Under the pieces are notes generated by a model. The model was not told the DNA's origin. It worked only from the letters and a program-made list of their open reading frames with translations, and made no database searches. Made by a program: the position numbers and the translations under genes. Positions 24,561-38,000 of a stretch of 64,000 bases of DNA are shown here, piece after piece. Source of the stretch: Siphonodentalium dalli (Eukaryota > Mollusca > Scaphopoda > Gadilida > Siphonodentaliidae); the NCBI GenBank assembly GCA_032622095.1, contig CP136063.1:77727980-77791979 (forward strand), read 5' to 3'. Within the stretch, counting starts at the first letter, position 1. Every line of letters starts with the position of its first letter.

Positions 24561-27500
24561 ACCAATTCCATCCCATGCCTTTGGACTACTTAGCTATATA
24601 TGGCGATATTATTTTATGATGTCTTTTATGCCAATGTGCAGATAAAAGCGATGGTATCTAATTTTTTTTAAAGTTTCAACAATACACAGCACATGCTGTT
24701 TAATAAAGGGTTTTGTAGGTTAAGTTACCACAATGGGCTTTAGAACATTGCTAAAATCATTTAGCTACATGTAATCTTGAGATTCAAGTGTCTTTATGCA
24801 ACTGGGGTTCAGTTATTTGATCAATTTAAATATTTAAAGAGAATTCCATAACTTCTGATTTTATATGTATATCCTCTCTGGAATTTTCTAAACTAACTGC
24901 CATTTGGGAAAATTAATGAGACATGGGTCAGATTTTAGAATACTGTTGATTGCCTGTTGATAAATGAAACAAAGTGATATGTTTTTAATCACTTCATGTC
25001 ATCTGCCATGTAGAGAATGATTTGTTTGTTATCACAAGAGCCAGCAGTCAGCCACTTTCAATGCAAAGGCTATTTAGGCAGCCACACTTGATATTAAATC
25101 CCAGAATAAGATAAGACATAACCACACACAGTCTCAAACACTGATTGTGATCTCGAATTGAGCCGCACTTAGGGTTCAGGTACCTCAAGATTCCTTTTAA
25201 TGATACTGAGACTAAACTTCTCCATTTAGCATGTCAGACAAACTATCTAATGTTGATCAAAGTAACATGAGTCATTAATGGATGTCATCGATAGCAACAA
25301 TATTCCTGGTTGTTCTAGATGGTTGAAGATTAGTCACATGATCCCGCTACGATACTGCTTTGTTTGCGCGTTCTAGTGATTTGGTCTCTTGAACCCAATT
25401 TTCGCTCAACTATAGACGATGCAGAATAAACCACTGTACCGATCCGTTGTAAGATGGGGGCTGGGGACACCGGGGAGTACAGGGATAAACCTGTCTTCGA
25501 TAACACGGACAAAGGCGTGTAATAAATCTAGGTACACATGGAAAACTTAGAAGTCAACTAAACTAATAATAGAAGTATATGCTTGGTGTTTTACAATTTT
25601 GAAAATAGGAGCATACTATATGACAAGGGTATGCGTACCAGTATCGTAGAATCGTGCACCGTCATAGTTAAATATATGTGCATCATAATAGTTTTAATAA
25701 GCATCGGTATCATGATTGTCATAAACTGGTAGTTTAAGATAAATATGGGACCGTACATATTTGGGTTTTAACAATTTTGAAATTCAGAACATATGCGTAG
25801 GCTGCGAGGTATCAAAAGGGTTCATTTTGAAATTTAGATTTATGTACATGAGTATGCGGGTGTAGATTTGTAAGTAATAGTGTATAGGTCTGTAGTAATA
25901 AAAACGAAATGTCACTGGTATCGTCATCAGTTCTGTTACCCGGTATTGGAGGGTTTAAGCAACTTATAGCATCGCTTTTCGACACTTTAAACATATAACA
26001 TTTACAGATTGAACTACACTCAGGGATAATACTTCATATCTTCGAATGACATATTGGACAGAATTAACCGTATGGTGCCCCTCAAAGACGCGAGCAGACA
26101 ACTCTCAGTAATATATTCTTCTATCTGTGTGAGGCTCCGTACAGGGATGATAATATAATGAAGTATGATATAAATACTTCATATCTTTGAATAACATATT
26201 TTCGGATTAGCGTTTGATACCTGTCCCCGCTTGGCCCACAAAAATATGCCATGACCGTACACGTTTTACTTCCATTCAGGTATACATAACTGAGTGATCG
26301 ACATTATCTACATGTAGCTACTTTCCCACCAACAGTATACACACCGTTTAGAAAATTATAGAGCCTTGCACGAAATTGTTTTAGAGAAAAACCCGCATAT
26401 TTAGATAATTTAAATAATTTCTGCCAAATGTATGGACTGAAATGGTCACCAGATGCAAAAAGTCGAAACTTATGGGTTGACAGGATCGATTTGCGGATTT
26501 GTTACCCGAAATTATGGTGGGTACCCACACTTGGACGCAGTTAGTAGTTTTGCGAACAGCTCTGTAGGCTAGACGATTTCATGTTTAATTAAACAAATAT
26601 TTTTCTATTGATAGACGCATTATCCGCCATCTATGACTGATAATTATGTTTCAAACGAACTACCAAACGTCAAAAATTGTCTACTTTTTATGATAAATTC
26701 GGAAATGAGTCGGAATTTCTATTAAATTTATCGGGGTGAGATCAAGGTATGGTCGCTATCCCATTGAGGGAACATTATGTTTTGAAAAGTAGATATCACC
26801 ATTTAACTGGGAGATATCTAGATTCATCTGAGGGAAGATATGTTCATTTATCAAAACCGGGTGGTCTGGTTTGGTGATATACATGTATACTATCGGGTTT
26901 GGCGATACCACGTACACGGGGTGAGATAGCTACTGTGGCTATATTGAACGGTTTATTAAACTTTTGATTCTTTTGTGTAAATAAATTATTAGCCGTTAAA
27001 GATGCGTAATCCGAATTAACGCTCACAGGTTACTATTTCTTTTGGCTTCGGGGATAACAAATAATTGATTCGATTCGAGGAACCCACCCATCAAAGCTCA
27101 GAGTGATCAGATATCTATTTTTTTAATTTCTTATTTCTCGAAATGTATAATTATTTGTGGCCCACTAAAGAGTCGTCAAATCGAAAGGCTCGGATAAAAT
27201 TGCGGATGAGGATGGATAACTTTAAAATCAAGTGGTAATACGGCCAAATTTCAGTGATAATACGGCCATAATTCGTTGAACAACATGTTATTAAATAACA
27301 CGTTTGGGAAATTTTATACCATAGTTGACAGCGGTTTGCATTATTTTGTTGTAATTAATCGATTCTGATAACAAAAGCGAGTTTGGAAGAAATGTTGTTG
27401 TTGTAACTTGATGATATGGGGACCAACTGATCGGATTGAGTACCTTTAAGAATTCACTCAGTGCTAGCTGTTTAGTTGACCGTTTGATCGTTTTTTTTTA

Positions 27501-28640
27501 TTATAATAAGATGTATGGGGTGAATTTAGGAGAATTTGAGCCGGTTTTAAGCTCTCTGGAGAGAATATTCGGTGGTCAAAAATTTAATAAATGCCAAGGA
27601 TAGAAATGGTAACGATTGGCGCTTGTGGTATTGATTGAAAGAGGAATCCTTCATCGAAACACCCGTGGCGACGTCGACACCATTGCTCGGATATATGGAC
27701 TAAATTTGTCCGATTTCCGAGTGATGGTAAAACGGGGGAATTGTATAGTTTCTCTTGTACTTATTATTTAACGTGACGCATGCGTGAATGTATAGCGTCG
27801 GCATATAGGGGCAGTGAAAAAATGGGCGGGCACCGGAGCGCGTTACAGGCGCAAGTGGAAACCCCAAAATCACCCTCTTGGCCTATATGTGTGGCTAAAA
27901 TAGGACCATTTTACAAACTGGAAGATTTATTTAATCAACAGTAAATATGTCCAGATTTGGTGCGCAAAATATTAATCACGCATTCGTAATCGGATTATAT
28001 ACTGGAGTTTCAAATAAATCGTTGTTTTCTCCAACAGTAGCCGTTTACGTTCACTGCATAATCTTCTAACAAGTAAAATATAAATATTCTCAAGAATCTC
28101 CAAAGTGAGGGTTAAACAGTTACACATGGAAGTCATTTAAAAATGATCTGTTTTCTGAGTTACTATGGAGCTATCAGAACAATATCAACATCACTTCGAT
28201 CAGAGATATTCAGCTGATGTGTTAGGCATGTTGACACTCCAGCCGCCTCGTCGCTATACATCCCTGGGGTAGCATCGATCCTCATCGTCACTGCGTCCCT
28301 GTGGCAGAATCTTTGACTACTTTGAGTCGGGACAGTGATCGTATCAGGATCCTACATCCCATAACGCACCAAGCTAATCAAACTTTCATAAGCCAGTTAT
28401 CTGCAAATTTAACCTGGCGCCTAAAACTAACACTTACTCCCAATTAGCACCAATAGTCTATATTAGCACGAATGCGTCATCAATATGACATCAATCTTTG
28501 CCCGAGGGTAACAACATATCATTGTTATGAGACACAGGCTGATACCCGGGACCCAGGGGCTAACAACAGTTGCAAGCATGGCTGTGTTTACCCCCCCGAA
28601 CCCTTATGTTACGTGATATGGACATGGTACACGCCCTAAC
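24561..28640. other. Mostly single-copy region, no gene resolved
   Basis: About 4 kb with no repeat family I could match and with higher CpG content than the flanks. Open frames of 60 codons (25330-25512, 25812-25994, 26844-27026, all minus) show no recognisable domain or splice arrangement and may be chance. If the window contains host exons, this is a likely place, but none can be supported by reading alone. Confidence 0.35.
27771..27850. promoter_or_regulatory. Candidate CpG-rich promoter motif cluster
   Basis: ACGTGACGCATGCGTGAATG contains the palindrome ACGCATGCGT (27776-27785), similar to NRF-1-type sites. A GC box GGGCGGG lies at 27824-27830, and GGAGCGCG and GGCGC follow. These stand out in AT-rich surroundings. 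No transcript or start site can be shown, so this is only a motif observation. Confidence 0.2.
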
Positions 28641-28654
28641 TACTAAACAAATCG

Positions 28655-29650
28655 TCCAATATCTCGGACGAGTTCGAAAACCAGTTTTGTCCGAATTGTT
28701 TTTCCGGAGTTATGGGTCTTAGTTTGTCTATTTTTAGCAATTTTATCACCGTTAGCGCGATAACTCGATGAAATATTAACCGATTTCAACAATATTTGCT
28801 ATATGAGTCTCCTGCAACAATATCTCGGACGAGTTCGAAAATCAGGTTTGTCCGAATTTGTTTCGCTGAGTTATGGGTCTTAGTTTGTCTATTTTTAGCA
28901 ATTTTATCACCGTTAGTGCAATAACTCGATGAAATATTAACCGATTTCAACAATATTTGGTGTATGAGTCTCCTGCAACAATATCTCGGACGAGTTCGAA
29001 AACCAGGTTTGTCGGAATTTTTTTGCAGAGTTATGGGTTATCCATCTTAGATGGTTTTTAGTTAAGTTTTTCACCGATAGCGCGATAACTCACGTAAATA
29101 TTAACCAATTTCAATAATATTTGGTGTATGAGACTCTTGCAACAATATCTCGGACGAGTTCGAAAACCAGTTTTGTCCGAATTTATTTTCCGGAGTTATG
29201 GGTCTTAGTTTGTCTATTTTTAGCAATTTTATCACCGTTAGCGCGATAACTCGATGAAATATTAACCGATTTCAACAATATTTGGTATATGAGTCTCCTG
29301 CAACAATATCTCGGACGAGTTCGAAAATCAGGTTTGTCCGAATTTGTTTCGCTGAGTTATGGGTCTTAGTTTGTCTATTTTTAGCAATTTTATCACCGTT
29401 AGTGCGATAACTCAATGAAATATTAACCGATTTAAACAATATTTGGTATTTGAGTCTATTGCAACAATATCTCGGACGAGTTCGAAAACCTGGTTTGTCC
29501 GAATTTGTTTTCCTGAGTTATGGGTCTTAGTTTGTCTATTTTAATCACAATGTTATCACTGTTAGTGCGATAACTCAATGAAATATTAACGGATTCAATT
29601 GATATTTGGTATATGGGTCTATTGCAATAATATACCACCGTCCAACTTTT
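28655..29650. repeat. 161-bp tandem repeat, six copies
   Basis: ATATCTCGGACGAGTTCGAA occurs at 28659, 28820, 28981, 29145, 29306 and 29467, steps of 161-164 bp. Each unit continues TTTGTCCGAATT, GAGTTATGGGTCTTAGTTTG, TTATCACCGTTAG(C/T)GCG and GAAATATTAACCGATTT. The last copy decays after 29600. The theme resembles family E modules (GTTCGAATTTGGGTTCC, GAGTTATGCCCC), but I could not align the two convincingly. Confidence 0.9.
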
Positions 29651-29814
29651 TTTCCCGGAGTTGTGCACCTTATTGGCAGAATTTGTTTAAAAACCTTTAA
29701 ACATGGACAAAAACTCCCAAAATAGCATTTTTATAAAAGAGTCATGCAATGCTCAGGATTCATACGGTCATAATATGATTTTCCACGCCATGATTTTTAT
29801 CCATGTACACTTAA

Positions 29815-30343
29815 AGATACGGGCGGCGTTAGTTGCAGGAATATTTATATTTGTTCAAATCACCATAAACAGAAGGAACATCATATATATCATATATATA
29901 CAGTTCCGCTCATATGCCAAGCATAATCCACGCATAAATAGTATATTGTTGTCAATACGTATGATGGTGTACATAAACAAAAACATGCTCGTGTTACAGC
30001 AGTTGTGCTTCTGTTTACACAACACAGCGCAATTCTATTGGTTAATCACATAAACATGATATAAACGCTCTCTATTATTTCCATATCAGGAAAAGAGTAA
30101 CAAATAACGCTCTTTATGTTTGCCATATCCGGATCTAAACAAAAGCCAGGAAACGAAACTCTTTTTTCTTTTGTTTACATAACAAACGGGGAAAATTGAC
30201 AATAACTCATACTGTTTATGCCATATTTCTGATTGGCATAAGAACAAGGGCTGTCTATATCTTACTATTCCTTCTATTTATGGCAGATTTTGACTGAGGT
30301 GAATATCTCAACAGCATACCCACTGCCAACGCCACCCGTATCT
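29815..30343 (-). mobile_element. TTAA-type MITE, copy 1
   Basis: Terminal inverted repeats AGATACGGGCGGCGTTAG (left) and, reading inward from the right, AGATACGGGTGGCGTTGG. It is flanked by TTAA (29811-29814) and ATAA (30344-30347), the latter probably a mutated TTAA. The interior is the reverse complement of 58204-58697 along its whole length (GTAACACGAGCATG, AACATAAAGAGCG, TCCTGATATGGAA). It has no transposase. A 116-codon frame crossing its left end is not a gene. A TTAA target suggests piggyBac-type mobilisation, which is inference. Confidence 0.85.
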
Positions 30344-30350
30344 ATAAGCG

Positions 30351-30869
30351 ATTATGTGAAATAAAGGGAAAATAGATATATATTTATTGAGATGTATGAC
30401 CTCAAAATGCTATTTCAATTATGCCGGTTCGGGCAAATTTGGCTGTCCATACAATGCTGGAACACACAAAAGAATATTTTGGTCCTTTCAATGGTATTTG
30501 CATACTGATATCATATTTTTTGCACAACCTAGAGAGGAAATGATTAAAACAACAAGAAATCCCTATATTTTTCTTTAGTTTTTAAAATACAAGACCATAA
30601 ATAATGGATTATAACTAATTTTGAGAAATTGATGCTCCGAAATTAGGTAAACTCCAAATTTTGGAGGCACATAACTCAAAAAATACTCAAAAGTATCTAC
30701 GAAAGGTTTTTCTGTTCTGTAGTCAGGGTTGTGTACTCTACAAAATGGATATGTAAATGAAAGGCAGTGTGAAATACAGTTTTGTATAAACATTCTTGAA
30801 AAGCCATAGAGTATTTAACCAAGTTATGACAAATTTATTTCACAAAATTCATCGATTTCGCCTTTGTTG
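30351..30869. other. Single-copy spacer
   Basis: AT-rich DNA between the MITE and a pearl-like element. No repeat match and no supportable gene. Confidence 0.4.
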
Positions 30870-32660
30870 ATTCTTTTTTATTTTTAACTCAACTTACTTT
30901 GTAAGTTTGAGCTATTGCCATGGGTTGGCATCCGAGTAATTTTGGGGTCACTCGGCCAAAATACATGGCCGCTGTTAGCCATCTTGGATTTCAAAATAAA
31001 TCCATTGGTGCGGGCTACAGGCCGTACTGTTTGTGTGATCATCGTAAAATTTGTCGTGAATGTTGAAATTTTCATGTAGATGGAAATGAGTCATTTTAGG
31101 ATCATGGGGCAAAAAAACATAGCCGCTGTTGGCCATCTTGGATTTTACTCTTTGCATCACTATGTCCTTTGGCACATATATCCTACAGACCACATCTCTG
31201 ATCTCTGGACTTTTGCGCTGGCTACAGGTCATATCTTTAGTCGGATCTCTATGAAATTTGTCATGAAGACATGTAGATACTGTAGGAACACATCATTTTG
31301 GGGTCATTCGGCCAAAAAACATGGCCGCTGGTGTCCATCTTAATTTTCAAATTTCAATCCATTGGCATGGGCTACAGGCCGTACTGTTTGTCTTATCATC
31401 ATAAAATGTTTCATGAATGTTGACATTTGCATGTAGATGGGAACGAGTCATTTTAGGATCATTCGGCCAAAAATCATGGCTGCTTGTGGCTATCTTGTAT
31501 TTTACTCTTTGCATCACTAAATTCTTGGATACATCCTACAGACCACTTCTCTGATCCGATCATCACCAAACTTCATATGGATCATCGGGGTGGCCTCTAG
31601 ATGGGAACGAGTCATTTTGGAGTCGTTTGGCCAAAAAATATGGCCGCTGGCAGCCATATTGGATTTTACTCTTCGCATCACTAAATACTTGGACACACCC
31701 TACATACCACATCCCTGATCTGATCATCACCAAACTTCATATGGATCATCGGGGTACCCTCTTGATGGGAACGGGTCTTTTGGTGTCATTCGTCAAAAAA
31801 ATATGGCCACCAATTGCCATTTTAGATTTTACTCTTTGTATGACTAAATATTTCTACAAAATTCATTAGCATGTGTTATAGACCGATCTGTTTGTTTGAT
31901 CTTCATGAATTTTTTCATGGATGTTGACATGTAGATGGGAACGAGTTATTTTGGGGTGATTCCCAAAAATATTGGTTACTGGTGGCCATTCTAGAATTTA
32001 ATCTTTGCATCATTAAATACTTTGGCACATGTAGATGAGAACGAGTCATTTTGGGGGTCATTCAGCCAAAAGACATGGCCGCTGGTGAACATCATGGATT
32101 TCAAAATTTATTCAGTTAACGTGGTTACAGGCTGTACTGTTTGTTTGATCATCATGGATGTTGACATTGAGATGAAGATGGGAACGAGTCATTTTAGGGT
32201 CATTCGGTCAAAAAACATGGCCACCAGCGGCCATCTTGCATTTTACTCTTAGGATCACTAAATCCTTTGAAACACCCTTTATTGATAAAGATAATTCCAA
32301 GCACCACACACCAAATCAAGACTTGATCTTATTTTCACTAACATGCAGATGTTCTGACAATAGTCATACAGTGTCCATGGTCTGATCACAAAGGACTTGT
32401 TGCTGCTATTCCTGTCCTTACTATCTAGTTAACATTGTTCATTCGTATACATTATCATTCCATTTCTACTTCCACCAATACGACTATTGTTTTGGTCTCA
32501 CTTCACATGTACATCTTGTCATACTTAGACATTTCCATTAGCACCTTTCCTAATTCCTCCATTTACTGTCAACCATTAAATTATTCCCCTACCTAAGTTG
32601 AGCTACAGTGTTATTGACACTTTCATTAGTACATGTATGTTGTTTGTGCTGGGTTAAAGT
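30870..32660 (+). mobile_element. Pearl-like element, copy 3
   Basis: The most complete copy: start TTTTTAACTCAACTTACTTT and GTTTGAGCTATTGCCATGG; about eight core modules (ATGGCCGCTG(T/G)NNNCCATCTT at 30965, 31120, 31320, 31480, 31640, 31805, 32075 and 32217); tail AGTTGAGCTACAGTGTTATTG with the stem AGTGTT-ATT-GACACT at 32607-32621. Two module subtypes alternate (GGCTACAGGCCGTACTG versus CCTACAGACCACATC). Open frames inside are module translations. Confidence 0.75.
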
Positions 32661-32859
32661 ACCTATTCCCACTGAAAAATTAGTTTGAGGTGAAACCATA
32701 AATGCACTGGATTTCATCCAGATAAATAATAGAACATTCCAGTGTACACTTTTAAAACTGAGGGCAAAAATCTATTTAGTACAGAAATTGTTAACCCGTT
32801 GAACACCTACCCTAGATATAGGGTGATTTACGCATTTTTCAAGAGAGTCAAACTAAACT

Positions 32860-35055
32860 TATTATACCCTCCGCAACGAAGTTAGGGGGTATACTGGAGT
32901 CAGCTCGTCCGTCCGCCATCCGTCGTCCGTCGAGCCGTGGACACAAATTTGTCAGGAGTTTTTGTCAGTCTTGAAACTTGGCACAGGCATCAACCACCAT
33001 GGGAACCTGTGCACTTGCGATTATGACGTCTGTCGGACTTCTTTTGATGGAGTTATTCCCTCTTTTTGAAACATGTATAATTTTTATACCCCGGCCCCCC
33101 GCAACGAAGTTTTGTCAAATTTGTCCGGAGTTTTTCTCAGTTGTTTTTAGATCAATTTCCGTGAAACTTGGCGCAGACATCAACCACCATGGGAACCTGT
33201 GCACGTGCAATTATGACATCTGTTGGATTTTTTTTGTGGAGTTATCCACCCTTTTTCGACTTTTTTCGCAACATGTATAATTTTGTCCGAGCTTTTATTG
33301 ATACATTTTTAGGTGAATTCTTTTTTAACTTGGCACAGATATTTAGTACCATGGGAACCTGTGCACCTCCAATTATGACGTCTGTCCGACATTTTTTGGT
33401 GGAGTTATCCTCCTTTTTCAACTTAGAAATATTTTTGCAACATGCATAATTTTGTTCGAGCTTTTATTCCTACATTTATAGGTCAATGTTTTTTTAACTT
33501 GGCACTGATATTAAGTACCATGGGAACCTGTGCACCTGTGACTATGATGTCTGTCTGACTTTTTTTGTGGAGTTATTCCCCTTTTTATACGCCCTTTTGA
33601 AAAAAAGGCCGTATTATAGTATTGGTCCGTCCGTCCAGGCGGGCGGGCGTCAGTCCGTCCGTCCGTCTGTTAACCTGTTGTCCGGATGATAACTTTAGTT
33701 AGAGTGAACCAAAATTAGTAAAATTTGGTATGTGGGTTTATTAGCCGAAAAGTAAGTTCAAGTTCGAATTTGGGTTCCGCCCGCCAAATTTCACCGGAGT
33801 TATGCCCCTTATTTAACGTTTTTTGACTTAGAAAATCCTTGAAATTTGTTGTCCGGATGATAACTTTAGTATAGTTTGTCGGAATGAATCCAAATTTGGT
33901 ATATTACTTTCTCCCACCAAAACACAGGTCAAGTTCGAGTTATGCCCCATTTTCGACTCAGAAAATTCAGTTTTTCTTATGTTTTTTGGTTTCCGGATGA
34001 TAACTCGATTTTGGAATGTTTATACGCAAAACCCGTTATTTTGTGGATTACATATATCAACATACAGCTCAATTCATAATTTCGTTTTAATCTGATAATT
34101 TTTGCGAGAGTTATGGCCCCTTTTTTGACGTAATTTGACTTGGAAAATCCCTGAAATTTGTTGTCCGGATGATAACTTTAGTTAGAGTGAACCGATTTCA
34201 ATCAATTAGGAGAAAAGACAGCTCAAGTTCGAATTTGGGTTCCGTCCGCCAATTTTCACCGGAGTTATGCCCATTATTTGACGTAATTTGACTTAGAAAA
34301 TCCCTGAAATTTGTTGTCCGGATGATAACTTTACTAGAGCTTATCGGATGCAATGATAATTTGGTATATTACTTTCTCCCACCAAAACACAGGTCAAGTT
34401 CAAATTTGAGTTCCGTCCGCCAATTTTTACCAGAGTTATGCCCCTTTTTTACCAGTTTCCGCCGACCCCAAGAGAGGGCGTATATTGCACGCCCAGCGTA
34501 GCTCTTGTTCGACTTTAAGTTTGCAACATGCATAATTTTGTCTGAATTTTTATTCCTACATTTTTTCGGTCAATAGGTTTAAGATTTGTGTTATTGTTGT
34601 GCACCTACAATGGGAACTGTTATTTTATTATTTTAACTAAATGTTTACTGACATGTGAAACATCTTAGTATTTTAAAAACACGGGGGGGGGTATCCTTAG
34701 TCACAGTCACACCTCTAGTTAGGTAAATTTGTTTTTAACTTGGCACAGACATTTAGTACCATGGGAACCTGTGCACCTGCGATTGTGACGTCTGTCGGGC
34801 ATGTTTTGGTGGAGTTATCCACCTTTTCTGACTTAGAAATTTTTTTGCAACATGCCTAATTTTGTCCGAGCTTTTATTCCTACATTTTTCGGTCAATAGG
34901 TTTAAGATTTCGGTTAGGTTTGTGCACCTGCAATGGGAACTGTTATTTTATTATTTTAACTAAAATGTTTACTGACATGTGAAACATCTTAGTATTTTAA
35001 AAACACGGGGGGGGGGGGTATTCTTAGTCCCATTGGGACAGTCACACCTCTAGAT
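32860..35055 (+). mobile_element. Dispersed element family D, interrupted by family E
   Basis: Opens TATACCCTCCGCAACGAAG, GGGGTATACTGGAGTCAGC and a GTCCGTCCGCCATCCGTCG run. Modules of about 162-190 bp follow (GGGAACCTGTGCAC at about 33001, 33191, 33353, 33523 and 34765). After family E (33586-34508) family D resumes and its 3' part occurs twice: AAACACGGGGGGGGGTATCC...CAGTCACACCTCTAG at about 34678-34717 and 35000-35054. The 100- and 93-codon frames in the modules are not genes. Confidence 0.75.
33586..34508 (+). mobile_element. Dispersed element family E nested in D
   Basis: Starts TACGCCCTTTTGAAAAAAAG then GCCGTATTATAGTATTGGTC and a GTCCGTCCGTCC run; ends AGAGAGGGCGTATATTGCAC then GCCCAGCGTAGCTCTTGTT. 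The internal module GTCCGGATGATAACTTTA recurs at 33671, 33851, 34163 and 34316, with a variant near 33993, averaging about 161 bp. Family D sequence (GGAGTTATTCCCCTTTTT before, CGACTTTAAGTTTGCAACAT after) is split by it, so E inserted after D. No coding capacity. Confidence 0.8.
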
Positions 35056-38000
35056 TTATGTGGTATATTCAAATTAAATTGGGGTTGGGGTAGGTCGCAG
35101 CTCCTGAAAACACGTTTTTTCCAGTGTTTTCTGGTGCTTGCAAATTTTTCCTTTTGCCCTTTTTTGACCTAATTACAAGCTGTTTAGCCTATATAATGAT
35201 TGTTTTTATGTGTTTTGATCTGAATAACACCTGTAGTGTACACATAAGATACTAGGTACAGTTATCTGTGGTCAGGTTGGCCTCAGAATGTTTTGATTAT
35301 TTGGTCCCTTCTAATACTAAGTAAACCTTCGTGAAATTTTTAACTGTGCTGGCCCACCTGGGATGGATAACCACTTGGTATGTAAATATATTATAATGAA
35401 CTCTAACGACAAATAAACCACATATACTTCAGTAAGTAAAATAAAATATCACATTACCACTATCTGTGGTATCAAACTGAAATTCAACTCTCCAAGTCTG
35501 ATATGAAACTGAAATAATGTGTAAAATAAATGTAGAACATGCCTGTTCTCTAATCTATAAACATGTTTCTGGCACAAAGTTACTAATACTATAAAAGACA
35601 AAAGTGCTACAGTGTTACATACCCAATTATTAATGAAAAGATATTCACATGGATCTCTATCAGTCTCAATAGCATTTTCTTAGTAAAACATGACTGTCTT
35701 TCACTTGTAAAATAATGAGATATTATTTATTTATATGCGCTATTCTACAACCATTTAGCTATTGTAAATATTAAAATGATCCATCTAACCACGTACACTG
35801 CATATTGTAAACAGAAAATGTAACCAAAGTTTCTTGTTAAACTCATTCATGTCTTAATCCAGATTAGATAAAGATTTTGTAAGTCACTTTGCACAACGAT
35901 AATTGAAACTTCACCTGAGTTTAAATTAACTTAAATAATTCTTCAATCAGCTTCAACGTTTTTCAAAATTCAATTTAGAGATGTCAGTTGAACTACATCG
36001 ATGATAAAATGAAAATGAATATATCTGATACATTTTGCATAGAAAGTCACTGCTACAAATTCTGACTCCATTAAATCCAATAAGATCGGAGTGGATCGTT
36101 CATAGGAAACTATATTAATACCACCAGTCAAAACACTTATAGGGACACACTTCCAATGGAAATATATAGGACATACAGTTTATGAAATACTGCATAACAA
36201 AAAGAGCTGAACTGTCTCAGCACAAGCAATACACTCATATGAGATTTAAAACATTTATCTAGAAAACCCCATCTCAACCTGCTGGACAGCATATAATTTT
36301 CCGGTGTGTTGTGTGTTTACAACCTCACTTTAACTAGCAACTTAAAAAAATATATAAAGTAAACACGAGGATAAATGCACATTACACAAAGTCCAGTGCA
36401 AAGTCTTGAATAAATAATTAGATAAAATATTCTTTTAAAGTTGTTTTCACTGGTTGTGTCAGATGGTTGTGTTGAGTTTTTCATGATAAATGTTTTCAAA
36501 CTCATGAGTGTATTGCTTGTGCTCATAGTTATAATTTATTAGTAATTGAGTTTAACTGGTGGCGAAAGTACACCAAAGTTGGATGATGCTTGAAAAAACA
36601 GAATGGTCAAATTACGAATGACTGATAATTATTATATATGTTCATTCTAATTTAACCATTCTCTGTTTCTCAACATCAGCCACCTTCACTGGACATTCTA
36701 CACCCTGATGTTTTTGCCTATAATGACTCTCCAGCTTGATAAATTTCATTCAAATGTGACTGGAAAGGGTGGGGGGTCCCAAAACCATGAGTGGAAAACA
36801 ATAATTTTTTTGCACAAAGAGGGGGGTGGGGGTCCAAAGTGCTGCAAAAAAAAAAAAATTCAGCGTTGTGTATGCAAATTTGTTCCTGGACCCCCCCCTG
36901 GTTTGATGCCAACAAAATGGGAATGACAATTATGTGTCCCCAGGGAGCAGTATTATAAAAAATATCTCCCCGATAAGAAATTCTCCTATCAGAGTCGGGT
37001 ACAATGTTACTTTAGCGATAGTCGCCATTCATTTCCCTGGCCGTTGTAGCTTCCTATTGCGCATGTCTTATAAATCACAGCTGGCTACAGCTTTTTTGCT
37101 CAAATACACTCAACAATACTCCATATCATATTATCAACACAAACACGTTCTTCGAAGAGGAACGATAACCTGTAATTTTCCGGTTTTGTGTACGGTCGTA
37201 ATTTGACTTTTGTTTGAAGAGTGACGATGTGGCTTAAGTTTGCGAAAAATATAGAAATATATCAAAGATATCATTTATCTCGTGAGGTGAATCAGATAAA
37301 ATGGAATCACGCGTACATAGTTTGGTTATCAGTGTGGTCGGTCAGTTTATAGATTGATTTTTTTTATTTAAAACCAATAAAATGAACTTGGGTCGGGGGG
37401 TTTTGAAGACGGTCCGTCGGGTTACGGGAAACACACATTCATTTTGTTTTGGCCTAAACATCATCAAGGGGAATATATGTAACCATTGGTTTGTAAAATT
37501 GTCCTTGAAGACATCTTATATGGGTGCATATATGTGCCATACATCTGGGTTTTATCACATGATCATATTCCTTTCTCAATGCACTCTGAAAGTATGCTAA
37601 ACAATGAACCCTTGTTTTTGATGCATTTCATGAATATAAAAAGCAAACATGTTTTCTCGAAGATTGATTTATTAAGTTTATTAAAGAATGAATATCAACA
37701 TATATATCCTATTCATATGGTTATTTCATATTGAGTCGACTGAGTTTAAAAAACGTCATCAGAATTTGTCTGATTTATATGCAGGTAGCTGCAGGTAGCT
37801 GAAGAAGATTAGTCAGTTTTAATTAGTTCACAAAATGGTGCTCTCAAAGTTAGGAATGGGGTTCCGTATGACTAGTGAATGCTAATTCACTAACTGAACT
37901 CATACAGTCATCTCAATTATTTGACATATTATATAATGGTATATTTTGAGTAATTCCAAGTGATGCCGTCCGAGATAGGGGTTGGGGTCGGGTCGAGCAC

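Noticed and set aside
29703-30053. 116-codon plus-strand frame
   Set aside because: It straddles the left end of the TTAA MITE, and the composition is that of AT-rich noncoding DNA.
32978-33449. 100- and 93-codon frames with similar peptides
   Set aside because: They are tandem modules of family D; similarity between them comes from the repeat.
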